A DNA stretch of 6,113 nt from NCBI GenBank assembly GCA_013202635.1, contig JABMRO010000272.1:1-6113 (forward strand), read 5' to 3'. Positions 1 to 6,057 of this stretch are shown here, in pieces (the stretch's first letter is position 1; every line of letters begins with the position of its first letter). The notes below the pieces were generated by a model. That model did no database searches. It had not been told where the DNA came from and saw only the letters and a list, made by a program, of their open reading frames with translations. Source of the stretch: Planctomycetota bacterium. Lineage in GTDB: Bacteria; Planctomycetota; Phycisphaerae; Sedimentisphaerales; Anaerobacaceae. The translations under genes were made by a program, and so were the position numbers.

Positions 1-2
1 GG

Positions 3-896
3 TCGCAGCATAATCCAATCATTTCACCTTTGGATTTGCCCTTCCCGGCGGCCGCCGTCCTTAATCCCGGTGCTACCGAGCAGGGCGATGAGGTCGTCTT
101 GCTGCTGCGTGTCGAAGACCACGCCGGATACTCGAACATCCATATAGCACGCAGCAAGAACGGAGTGACTGATTGGAAGTTCGAGCAAGAGCCAATACTC
201 CGCTACGGTGAGCAAAACTGGCGGTATGAACAGTGGGGCTGCGAAGACCCACGAGTCACATACTTGGCAGAAGAAAAACGCTGGTATATCACCTATACTG
301 CCTACTCGCCCAACGGTGCTGCCGTGGCATTGGCCTGTTCCAATGACCTTGTTCATGCTGAACGAATTGGACTGCTCTTTTCCCCAAACAATAAAGATGC
401 AGTGCTATTCCCACAAAAATTTGGTGACCGATGGGCGGTACTACACCGCCCGGACGCCGGTGGAATGGAACACATCTGGTCGGCCTATTCGCCTGACTTG
501 GTGCACTGGGGTGAGCCACACTGTGTGTTGCCGGAGCTTGGGGGCGCTGCATGGGATGGTGCAAAGGTAGGTGCAGGGCCACCTCCAATTCTCACGGAAC
601 ACGGCTGGCTTCTCATATACCACGGTGTTAAGGCTTATGGTGGCCAACTTGTTTATCGAACCGGTGTGGCTCTGTTGGAAAAAGACAGGCCTCACAAAGT
701 TGTTGCCCGCTCACGAAACTGGATATTCCAAGCCGAGGCGCCATACGAGATGTCTGGTTTGACGCCAAACGTGGTGTTTCCGACCGGCCTTCTAATTCGG
801 GGCGATGAGTTGTGGATGTACTACGGAGCTGCGGATACTTGCATATGTCTGGCGACGGCTAAAGTAGACGAAATCTTGGCACTGGTCACAACGTGA
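3..896 (+). CDS. GH130 beta-mannoside phosphorylase, 5' end missing
   Basis: This is a glycoside hydrolase family 130 protein, probably cytoplasmic. The family mostly phosphorolyses beta-1,4-mannosides (mannooligosaccharides, mannosyl-glucose or mannosyl-GlcNAc) to mannose-1-phosphate. The frame is open to the left edge. A TTG at 30 could be read as a start, but the nine codons before it encode HNPIISP, which continues into DLPFPAAAVLNPGA and matches the usual GH130 N-terminus. The true start is therefore outside the window, with probably only 10-20 residues missing. Counting the TTG codon as residue 1, GCEDPR at 70-75 carries the expected catalytic Asp73. HRP at 139-141 and YHG at 197-199 fit phosphate-contacting positions, and GAGPPP lies at 181-186. 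Keeping these Arg and His residues favours a phosphorylase over the hydrolytic GH130 members. There is no signal peptide in the visible part. The family call is firm. The exact substrate cannot be read from the sequence, though the sequence looks more like the mannooligosaccharide/mannosyl-GlcNAc subgroup. Confidence 0.9.
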   Translation, partial: SQHNPIISPLDLPFPAAAVLNPGATEQGDEVVLLLRVEDHAGYSNIHIARSKNGVTDWKFEQEPILRYGEQNWRYEQWGCEDPRVTYLAEEKRWYITYTAYSPNGAAVALACSNDLVHAERIGLLFSPNNKDAVLFPQKFGDRWAVLHRPDAGGMEHIWSAYSPDLVHWGEPHCVLPELGGAAWDGAKVGAGPPPILTEHGWLLIYHGVKAYGGQLVYRTGVALLEKDRPHKVVARSRNWIFQAEAPYEMSGLTPNVVFPTGLLIRGDELWMYYGAADTCICLATAKVDEILALVTT

Positions 897-905
897 CGTT
901 TTTGC
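885..905 (+). terminator. Candidate intrinsic terminator of the GH130 gene
   Basis: GTCAC (885-889), a three-base loop AAC and GTGAC (893-897) form a perfect 5-bp stem. One base later comes a run of seven T (899-905), and a second run of seven T lies at 910-916. The stop codon TGA (894-896) sits inside the 3' arm. The stem is short for a strong terminator, so the call is tentative, but the position exactly at the gene end and the double T-tract support it. Confidence 0.45.
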
Positions 906-965
906 AGTTTTTTTAGGCACACTGCGCTTGTCACGCAGACATCAGACCACCACAAAACTAATGAA

Positions 966-993
966 TTTTCAGTTTGTTTATCCCCATTACAAT
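966..993 (+). promoter_or_regulatory. Candidate sigma70-type promoter for the FAH-family gene
   Basis: A -10-like TACAAT (988-993, five of six to consensus) has TTTTCA (966-971, four of six) 16 bases upstream. Transcription would begin near 1000, about 19 bases before the ATG at 1019. If real, it rules out the in-frame TTG at 974 as the start, because that codon would lie in the promoter. The -35 element is weak. Confidence 0.35.
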
Positions 994-1018
994 AGAAATA
1001 GGATATAAGAGTAGGCAA

Positions 1019-1969
1019 ATGAAATTGGTTACATATTTTAGAGCTAAGTCGGTTTCCTGTGGGATGCTGACTGAGAAGGGGCTAATAGATATCCCATCTA
1101 CCTGGGATGGTGCAAATCCGCCCCGCAGCGTAAAAGAAATACTGCAAAAGGGTCCGGCCTGTCTTGAAAAGCTGGCCAGGTTGGTTTGTTCAGCCGACAA
1201 TTTAATCCCCCTCGATTCGGTCAGACTTCTTGCGCCTATTCCCCGGCCGGGAAAGGCACTTGCCCTGGCGGGCAATTACAGCGAGCATATCAAAGAGGCC
1301 AATATGACCCGTGGCTTCAATGTCGGGCTCTCGGATTCGCCGCGTCTGACGACGGTTCCCAGGCCGTTTCTTATGCCGCCGACGGTTGTAATCGGCCCGG
1401 ATGACGAGATACCCTGGCCGGCTTACAGCAAAGATGTGGATTACGAGCTTGAGCTTGCGGTGGTAATCGGAAAAGAAGCCAAAGCCGTTACTGCCGAAAG
1501 CGCCCTCGACTACGTAGCCGGATATACCCACGCCAACGATGTATCGGCCCGCACAGTAACCTTTAAGGAGGCAAGGGCCAAGCGGCCGTGGGATGAATTC
1601 TATGACTGGCTGAACGGCAAATGGTCGGACGGCTTTTTGCCGATGGGGCCGTATCTTTTGACCAGTGACGAAATCGAAGATGTGCAGAATCTAAATCTGA
1701 CCCTTACCGTCAACGGTGAGGTCCGCCAGAAGGCAAATACTTCGCAGATGATTTACGCGGTAGCCGACATCGTCTCGTTCTTAAGCCATATTATGACACT
1801 GGAACCGGGGGATGTTATCGCAACCGGTACACCTTCCGGCGTGGGTCTGGCCACGGGTAATTATTTACAGCCGGGAGACAAAATCGAATGTTCTATTGAA
1901 AAACTGGGAACGCTGACAAACACGCTCGGTCAAAGGCCGAACAAATTCTACGAACCGCTCAGTGATTGA
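1019..1969 (+). CDS. Fumarylacetoacetate hydrolase family protein
   Basis: This 316-residue protein belongs to the FAH superfamily. These are Mg/Mn-dependent cytoplasmic enzymes that cleave or isomerise C-C bonds in 2,4-diketo or oxo acids, such as fumarylpyruvate and hydroxyhepta-dienedioate, or decarboxylate oxaloacetate. A variable N-terminal domain (about 1-75) is followed by the catalytic domain (about 76-312). Metal ligands are visible as Glu143 and Glu145 in DYELELAVVIG and Asp174 in HANDVSAR. KWSDGFLPMGP (201-211) and the signature GDVIATGTPSGVG (264-276) follow. The ATG at 1019 is chosen over an in-frame TTG at 974 because MKLVTYF is a typical family N-terminus and AAGAG lies 7 bases upstream. 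About 18 residues (roughly 183-200, charged and aromatic) sit between the NDVSAR and KWSDGF motifs, longer than in the short bacterial members I know. No aromatic or sugar-acid catabolic genes flank it, so the substrate is undetermined. Confidence 0.92.
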   Translation: MKLVTYFRAKSVSCGMLTEKGLIDIPSTWDGANPPRSVKEILQKGPACLEKLARLVCSADNLIPLDSVRLLAPIPRPGKALALAGNYSEHIKEANMTRGFNVGLSDSPRLTTVPRPFLMPPTVVIGPDDEIPWPAYSKDVDYELELAVVIGKEAKAVTAESALDYVAGYTHANDVSARTVTFKEARAKRPWDEFYDWLNGKWSDGFLPMGPYLLTSDEIEDVQNLNLTLTVNGEVRQKANTSQMIYAVADIVSFLSHIMTLEPGDVIATGTPSGVGLATGNYLQPGDKIECSIEKLGTLTNTLGQRPNKFYEPLSD

Positions 1970-2023
1970 TTATTGTTTTTTTTAGGATATTGACAGTTCC
2001 TATCTTCAGCACAGCTCTTTAAG

Positions 2024-2608
2024 TTACTGGACGGGTGCATCGCCCTGGTTTTTCTTAGTCTGCTTTTTCTGGCGCTTATACTCCAGTGTACCCAGCGTCT
2101 CTTCGGCAAACCAGCCGTCGCTATCCATCTCGTAAAATTCCTCCTTCATCGTATTGGCATCCACCTTTGAGAGAACGGAAGCCATTCTTCGCCTCACGCC
2201 GTCGGCGGGGGTAGAGGGGGTGTATTCGAGCCTCGCGACAGCCTTTTCACCATCAGCGTCCCAGGTGCCTTTGGCGACACCACCCCTGTTATCAACGCCG
2301 ATCTGGACTACCTTATTCTCAGCGGGCACATAATAGATCATACCCCGACCCTCGAAGTCACCAACCTTAAAGCCCAATGTAATAAGATTCTTATTGAGCT
2401 CCCATTTGTAAACAAGATCAACCTTGTCGCCCTCGTCGGTCGTGGCCTCCCAATTGCCGATGAGCCATTCGAAGCCGCTCATCGTAACAAGCTCGCCCAG
2501 CCCCTGCTGGCCACCCGCGCCAACGGTCAGGATAACAACGACAGCCGCTCCAGCCAGAATAGTATTCCTTAAAACGGTGTTAATTTTCGTGGATTTCGGT
2601 CGTTCCAT
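2024..2608 (-). CDS. Small exported protein, unknown function (DUF1579/lipocalin-like)
   Basis: This is a 194-residue protein of unknown function. The N-terminus has a basic stretch (MERPKSTKINTVLRN) followed by a hydrophobic segment at about 16-33, then GGQQG. It reads as a signal peptide with cleavage near 30-34, or less likely as a single membrane anchor. The mature part is rich in alternating beta-strand patterns. It begins with FEWLIGNWEAT (46-56), a motif typical of small beta-barrel proteins of the DUF1579 or lipocalin-like kind that often sit in the envelope. GRGMIYY, VVQIGVDNRGG and LGTLEYKR continue the strand pattern. No catalytic residues are evident and there is no cysteine, so it is neither a lipoprotein nor disulfide-bonded. 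The C-terminus (179-189) is a lysine/glutamine-rich tail. A strong ribosome binding site supports the start. It is transcribed alone, convergent with the FAH-family gene and divergent from the secreted glycosidase-like gene. Confidence 0.78.
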   Translation of the reverse strand: MERPKSTKINTVLRNTILAGAAVVVILTVGAGGQQGLGELVTMSGFEWLIGNWEATTDEGDKVDLVYKWELNKNLITLGFKVGDFEGRGMIYYVPAENKVVQIGVDNRGGVAKGTWDADGEKAVARLEYTPSTPADGVRRRMASVLSKVDANTMKEEFYEMDSDGWFAEETLGTLEYKRQKKQTKKNQGDAPVQ

Positions 2609-2617
2609 TGCAGTCAG

Positions 2618-2625
2618 CTCCTCTC
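2618..2625 (-). promoter_or_regulatory. Ribosome binding site of the 2024-2608 gene
   Basis: Read on the minus strand this is GAGAGGAG, 9 bases before the ATG whose first base is 2608. It is the best Shine-Dalgarno match in the window and fixes the start of the exported protein. Confidence 0.75.
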
Positions 2626-2772
2626 TTTAATCTGTAAATTTGCCCACTATAGGATTTGTTCTTTAGGCTGGTTCATAATATCAAATTAATCAGTAATACT
2701 CACCACATCATTCTAACAATTGCCTGTCTTAAATCAACAGAAATGTTTGGCAGATTAACTAAAGGCTCGGCA

Positions 2773-2801
2773 TTGATAGCTGGCTGATTTGGGTGTATAA
2801 T
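2773..2801 (+). promoter_or_regulatory. Near-consensus sigma70-type promoter
   Basis: TTGATA (2773-2778, five of six) and a perfect TATAAT (2796-2801) are separated by exactly 17 bases. Transcription would start near 2808, giving a leader of about 52 bases before the ATG at 2860. It is the strongest promoter seen in the window. It should drive the secreted glycosidase-like gene and, by spacing, probably xseA and xseB behind it. Confidence 0.7.
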
Positions 2802-2843
2802 CGCCCCGGATAAGAAAGAACAGATTATAACGCAATCGTTCAG

Positions 2844-2853
2844 AAGGAAAGGG
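2844..2853 (+). promoter_or_regulatory. Ribosome binding site of the 2860-4245 gene
   Basis: The purine run AAGGAAAGGG ends 6 bases before the ATG at 2860. It supports this start, which also places the hydrophobic signal segment near the N-terminus. Confidence 0.6.
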
Positions 2854-2859
2854 TATATT

Positions 2860-4245
2860 ATGAGAGAATTGGAGGCCAGAGACAAATGGTTGACGTCGGT
2901 ATTGGCCGGAGTGATGCTTTTTGTTACTGTCCGTGTTCAGGTCGCGGGCGGCTCGATAGAGATTTATAAAGGTAACCCGGCATACTGGCAGTATAAAGGT
3001 AAGCCCGTACTGCTAATAGGCGGTACTGTTGACGATAATTTGTTTCAGATTCCGAATCTGAAAGAGCATCTTGACCTGCTGAAATCCGTCGGCGGAAATT
3101 ACGTGCGCAATACGATGTCGGCCCGGGACGAAGGCAACGTCTGGCAATTCAAGAAAGTAAACGGCAAATACGACCTGGATAAGTGGAACGACGAATACTG
3201 GCAAAGGTTCGAGAACTTCCTTAAGCTGACAAATCAGCGGGACATTATCGTCCAGATAGAAGTTTGGGCAACTTTCGATTACTATCGCGACATCTGGGCC
3301 GTCAATCCGTTCAATCCGAAGAACAACATCAACTATACCGCCGAGCAGACGGGGCTGCCCGAGCAGGTCAATACCCACCCGACCCGCACGGAGAATAATT
3401 TTTTCTGGTCTGTGCCGGCCGAACGCAACCAGAAAACCGTACTAAAATACCAGCGGCGATTCGTTGACAAAATCCTTTCCTGTTCGCTCGAATATCCCAA
3501 CGTGCTTTACTGCATGGACAACGAGACATCGGTAACGCCCGAGTGGGGCAAATACTGGTCAGAATATATCAAGGCAAAGGCCGGGGAGGCCGGCGTTAAG
3601 GTCCAGACGACCGAGATGTGGGACAAGTGGGACCTGGCCCATAAACAGCACAATCCGACATTCGACCATCCGGAGACTTATTCGTTCGTGGACATCTCAC
3701 AGAACAATCACCAAAAAGGCCAGACGCACTGGGACAATGCGCAGCGTCAGCGGGCACGAATAGCCGGCAAGGTCCGCCCGCTGAACAATGTGAAAATCTA
3801 CGGTGCCGATACAGGCAGGTTCGGCAACGACCGGGACGGCGCCGAGCGCTTCTGGCGCAATATCTTCGGCGGTCTGGCATCAGCAAGGTTCCATCGCCCG
3901 GATTCAGGGCAGGGACTCGGCGAAAACGCGCAGGCGAACATCCGGAGCATGAGGATGATTACGGACAGGATGAACGTCTTCACCTGTACGCCAGGTAACA
4001 GTCTGCTTTCGGACAGGGAGGATAATGAAGCATACTGTTTTGCAAATCCGGGCACCGAATACGCCGTATATTTTCCTAAGGGCGGCGAAGTGACACTGGA
4101 CATCGGCGCAGTGAACAAGTCCGTCACAGTTCGCTGGCTGGATATAATGAAAAGTAAATGGTCAGGCCGCAAACGCATTAAAGGCAAAAACAAAATAACA
4201 TTAACTTGTCCATCACAGGGCTATTGGGCGGTACTGGTTCGCTGA
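2860..4245 (+). CDS. Secreted GH-A-like (TIM-barrel) putative glycosidase
   Basis: This 461-residue protein looks exported: a hydrophobic stretch (about 11-29, ending VQVAGG) follows a charged N-terminus and fits a signal peptide cut near 29-31. The body resembles the cellulase-like/DUF4038-type TIM barrels of clan GH-A. An N-terminal strand pair (IYKGNPAYWQYKGKPVLLIGG, about 35-55) leads into repeated strand-helix units: LKSVGGNYVRNTM (74-86), DIIVQIEVWATFDYY (128-142) and NVLYCMDNETS (214-224). In the last, Asn221-Glu222 fits the acid/base position. The strand where the nucleophile Glu is expected reads VKIYGADTG (311-319), with Asp317 instead. FGGLASARFHRP (336-347) would be the last barrel strand. 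Residues about 390-461 form a beta-rich domain ending GYWAVLVR, like the putative collagen-binding module often fused to these barrels. Substrate is unknown, and activity is plausible but not certain. It lies 13 bases before xseA and probably shares its transcript. Confidence 0.8.
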   Translation: MRELEARDKWLTSVLAGVMLFVTVRVQVAGGSIEIYKGNPAYWQYKGKPVLLIGGTVDDNLFQIPNLKEHLDLLKSVGGNYVRNTMSARDEGNVWQFKKVNGKYDLDKWNDEYWQRFENFLKLTNQRDIIVQIEVWATFDYYRDIWAVNPFNPKNNINYTAEQTGLPEQVNTHPTRTENNFFWSVPAERNQKTVLKYQRRFVDKILSCSLEYPNVLYCMDNETSVTPEWGKYWSEYIKAKAGEAGVKVQTTEMWDKWDLAHKQHNPTFDHPETYSFVDISQNNHQKGQTHWDNAQRQRARIAGKVRPLNNVKIYGADTGRFGNDRDGAERFWRNIFGGLASARFHRPDSGQGLGENAQANIRSMRMITDRMNVFTCTPGNSLLSDREDNEAYCFANPGTEYAVYFPKGGEVTLDIGAVNKSVTVRWLDIMKSKWSGRKRIKGKNKITLTCPSQGYWAVLVR

Positions 4246-4258
4246 GAAATCGAGTGCT

Positions 4259-5686
4259 ATGGTGCAACAGATAAAGAACACTGGAGAAATATATACGGTC
4301 AGCCAGATAAATTCGCTAATCAAGGCGGCCCTCGAAGAGACTCTGCCTTCGCAGCTCGTTATCAAAGGTGAAATTACCAACTTCAAACATCATCCGAGCG
4401 GGCACTGTTACTTTTCGCTTAAAGACGAGAAATCAAATCTGCCCTGCACTATGTGGAAGCCCAATGTTCGAAGAATCAGATTCAGGCCCGAAAACGGACT
4501 GGCGGTCCTGGCCACGGGATTCATTGATGTCTATGTCCCCCACGGGAAGTATCAGCTCATTATCGATGAGCTTGTCCCGGCTGGCGTCGGGGCGCTTCAA
4601 CTGGCTTTCGAGCAAATGGTAAAAAAGCTCCGCGACGAAGGTCTTTTCGATGATGAGCATAAAAAAGCACTGCCGGCCTATCCGCAAAGAATAGGGATAC
4701 TTACCAGCGGATCGGGTGCGGCTGTTCATGATATAATCGACAGCATTCATAACCGCTGGCCTTGTGTAAGGCTGCTTTTTTACCCGGTGCCGGTACAGGG
4801 CAAAGGTGCCGCAGAAAAAATCGCCGCCGCACTTCGAGACATAAACAGACGCAATAAAAAGCTTAAACTCGATGTCCTGATTGTAGGCAGGGGCGGCGGG
4901 TCGATGGAGGACTTATGGGCCTTCAATGAAGAAATCCTGGCAAGGGCGATCTTTGATTCCAATATACCCGTCATAAGCGCCGTCGGCCATGAAGTCGATG
5001 TTACGGTCGCGGATTTTGTGGCCGATGCCCGTGCATCGACACCGACAAAAGCAGGCGTCGTCGCCGTTCCGGATATGGAGGAAGTTTTGGGGCGGCTGAT
5101 TAATATCGAACGCAGACTGACAGGTCAAACAAAGGCGAAGCTAAAACTGGCACAGCAGAATCTGGAAATAATTCTTGCCAATTCGGTATTTAGAAACCCA
5201 CTTTTATTTATCCAAAATGCCCAGCAGCAATTAGATGAACTGAGCGCCGAATTGGCGGAGACGATAAAAGAGCAGCTTAACGTGATGCGGCAGAAACTCT
5301 CAGCGGCTTACGAGCAGATTGTCAGGATTGAGCCGCACCGGCTCTTGAAAAATAAAGCGGTTGAACTGAACAACTCCCGGCATCGAATAAATGCGGGGGT
5401 TCGTGAGATTATTAATAACAGACAAGTTGAGCTGAATAACTGCCGGCACCGGGTTGATAAGAGGATTTGTGCAATTATCAATAACTGCCAAATGCTGCTT
5501 ACGGCACAGGAAAACCGCCTGGAAGGTTTGAATCCCAAATCGGTTCTTAAGCGGGGATACAGCATCACCACGAACAAAAAGACCGGCCTGCTGGTAAAAA
5601 CCGTAGATGACATCCGGCTCGGGGAGCATTTAATTACCGAACTCGCCGACGAGAATTTGATTGAAAGTAAGGTAACAAAAAAGTAA
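4259..5686 (+). CDS. xseA: Exodeoxyribonuclease VII large subunit
   Basis: XseA is the catalytic subunit of exonuclease VII, which with several copies of XseB degrades single-stranded DNA from both ends into oligonucleotides during repair and recombination. The N-terminal OB-fold (about 11-108) starts with YTVSQINSLIKAAL and contains GEITNFKHHPSGHCYFSLKD. The catalytic domain (about 120-270) has RIGILTSGSGAAVHDI, GRGGGSMEDLWAFN (210-223), PVISAVGHEVDVTVADFVAD (237-256) and RASTPTKA (258-265). Asp158, Arg211, His244 and Asp247 match the residues known to be needed in the E. coli enzyme. A long coiled coil (about 275-420) and the conserved C-terminal NPKSVLKRGYSI (425-436) follow. At 475 residues it is a little longer than usual. 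The excess may come from a tandem 22-residue repeat at 368-411. No clear Shine-Dalgarno precedes the ATG (only GAG at 4252-4254), which suggests coupling to the gene ending 13 bases upstream. A GTG one codon later is an alternative start. Confidence 0.97.
   Translation: MVQQIKNTGEIYTVSQINSLIKAALEETLPSQLVIKGEITNFKHHPSGHCYFSLKDEKSNLPCTMWKPNVRRIRFRPENGLAVLATGFIDVYVPHGKYQLIIDELVPAGVGALQLAFEQMVKKLRDEGLFDDEHKKALPAYPQRIGILTSGSGAAVHDIIDSIHNRWPCVRLLFYPVPVQGKGAAEKIAAALRDINRRNKKLKLDVLIVGRGGGSMEDLWAFNEEILARAIFDSNIPVISAVGHEVDVTVADFVADARASTPTKAGVVAVPDMEEVLGRLINIERRLTGQTKAKLKLAQQNLEIILANSVFRNPLLFIQNAQQQLDELSAELAETIKEQLNVMRQKLSAAYEQIVRIEPHRLLKNKAVELNNSRHRINAGVREIINNRQVELNNCRHRVDKRICAIINNCQMLLTAQENRLEGLNPKSVLKRGYSITTNKKTGLLVKTVDDIRLGEHLITELADENLIESKVTKK
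5360..5491 (+). repeat. Two tandem 66-base in-frame repeats within xseA
   Basis: Units 5360-5425 and 5426-5491 encode residues 368-389 and 390-411 of XseA. They share the frame VELNN-x-RHR at the start and IINN-x-Q at the end. By eye 13 of 22 residues and 48 of 66 bases are identical. The pattern is a direct in-frame duplication in the helical coiled-coil arm. Confidence 0.8.
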
Positions 5687-5706
5687 AAAGGGGTATGGAG
5701 TTATAG

Positions 5707-5730
5707 AGAAGCGGCTTCAAAACTGCTTCT
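5707..5730 (+). other. Hairpin in the xseA-xseB spacer
   Basis: AGAAGCGG (5707-5714) pairs with CTGCTTCT (5723-5730): eight base pairs including one G-U, with an eight-base loop. No T-run follows, so it is not a standard terminator. It ends 13 bases before the xseB ribosome binding site. It may be an RNA processing or stability element that sets the ratio of the two subunits. The function is inference. Confidence 0.45.
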
Positions 5731-5743
5731 GGATTATTTATAA

Positions 5744-5748
5744 AAGGA
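5744..5748 (+). promoter_or_regulatory. Ribosome binding site of xseB
   Basis: AAGGA lies 5 bases before the ATG at 5754. xseB thus has its own initiation signal, unlike xseA, which fits the need for several small subunits per large subunit. Confidence 0.6.
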
Positions 5749-5753
5749 AAATA

Positions 5754-5975
5754 ATGGCAGCCAAAAAGAAAAAAGACGACCTCGGAGAGTTGAGCTTCGA
5801 AGAATCGATAAAAGAACTTACAAATATTGTCGGCAAAATTGAGCAGGGCCAGATACCCCTGCAGGACAGCCTTGAGCAATACGAAAAGGGTATGGCACTG
5901 ATCAAGCAATGCAGGACAATACTTCAAAAAGCAGAAAAACGTATTGAGAAAATCTCAGAACAAAAGCAGTCATAA
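5754..5975 (+). CDS. xseB: Exodeoxyribonuclease VII small subunit
   Basis: XseB is the 73-residue non-catalytic small subunit of exonuclease VII. Several copies coat the coiled-coil arm of one XseA and are needed for a soluble, regulated nuclease. The sequence is typical of the family. A lysine-rich N-terminus (AAKKKKDD) is followed by SFEESIKELTNIVGKIEQGQ (14-33), the short hinge IPLQDSLEQYEKGMALIKQC (34-53) and a basic C-terminal helix (QKAEKRIEKISEQ). This gives the expected two-helix hairpin, with the family's usual E-x-G-x-x-x-L-x-x-S-L pattern. The length is normal. It lies 67 bases after xseA, a longer spacer than the overlap or near-contact seen in many genomes, and that spacer carries a hairpin. 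No terminator is visible after it. Confidence 0.96.
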   Translation: MAAKKKKDDLGELSFEESIKELTNIVGKIEQGQIPLQDSLEQYEKGMALIKQCRTILQKAEKRIEKISEQKQS

Positions 5976-6039
5976 AAAAACTGACAGGAGTCGGGATAAG
6001 AAAAAACATATTTAGCCAAGAAACTCTTGTCGTAACACA

Positions 6040-6053
6040 CAATACGCAATACG
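6040..6053 (+). repeat. CAATACG tandem pair upstream of tRNA-Leu
   Basis: The heptamer CAATACG occurs twice head to tail, ending 4 bases before the tRNA. Two copies are little evidence, but the same motif may recur between genes elsewhere in this genome. Confidence 0.5.
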
Positions 6054-6057
6054 ATAT

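Noticed and set aside
924..940. CTGCG/CGCAG inverted repeat after the GH130 gene
   Set aside because: It is only a 5-bp stem with a 7-base loop and no T-run follows. The T-tracts lie upstream of it, so it is not a terminator for this strand.
974..1018. TTG at 974 as the start of the FAH-family gene
   Set aside because: The 15 extra residues do not look like the family N-terminus, and the codon lies within the candidate promoter. ATG at 1019 is preferred.
1976..2003. Run of eight T after the FAH-family gene with a TAGGA/TCCTA inverted repeat
   Set aside because: The T-run precedes the stem on the plus strand, and on the minus strand the stem is followed by A, not T. Neither orientation gives a normal intrinsic terminator, and no stem precedes the T-run.
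2646..2680. Promoter for the minus-strand exported-protein gene (TATAGT or TATTAT as -10)
   Set aside because: Two -10-like hexamers are present, but neither has a convincing -35 element at 16-18 bases. A promoter must exist here but cannot be pinned down.
2700..2885. A 61-codon minus-strand open frame in the divergent intergenic region
   Set aside because: It overlaps the promoter and the start of the secreted gene on the other strand, has no clear ribosome binding site and no recognisable protein features. It is most likely a chance frame.
3596..4193. Long minus-strand open frames opposite the secreted glycosidase-like gene
   Set aside because: They are antisense to a well-supported coding region, give low-complexity Arg/Cys/Pro-rich translations and lack start signals.
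5986..6029. Small hairpins after xseB (CTGAC/GTCGG and CAAGA/TCTTG)
   Set aside because: The stems are only 5 bp and no T-run follows either of them, so they are not supported as terminators.
6027..6055. TTGTCG-17-TACGAT as a promoter for tRNA-Leu
   Set aside because: Each hexamer matches only four of six, and transcription would start about four bases inside the mature tRNA, so it cannot produce a complete tRNA.
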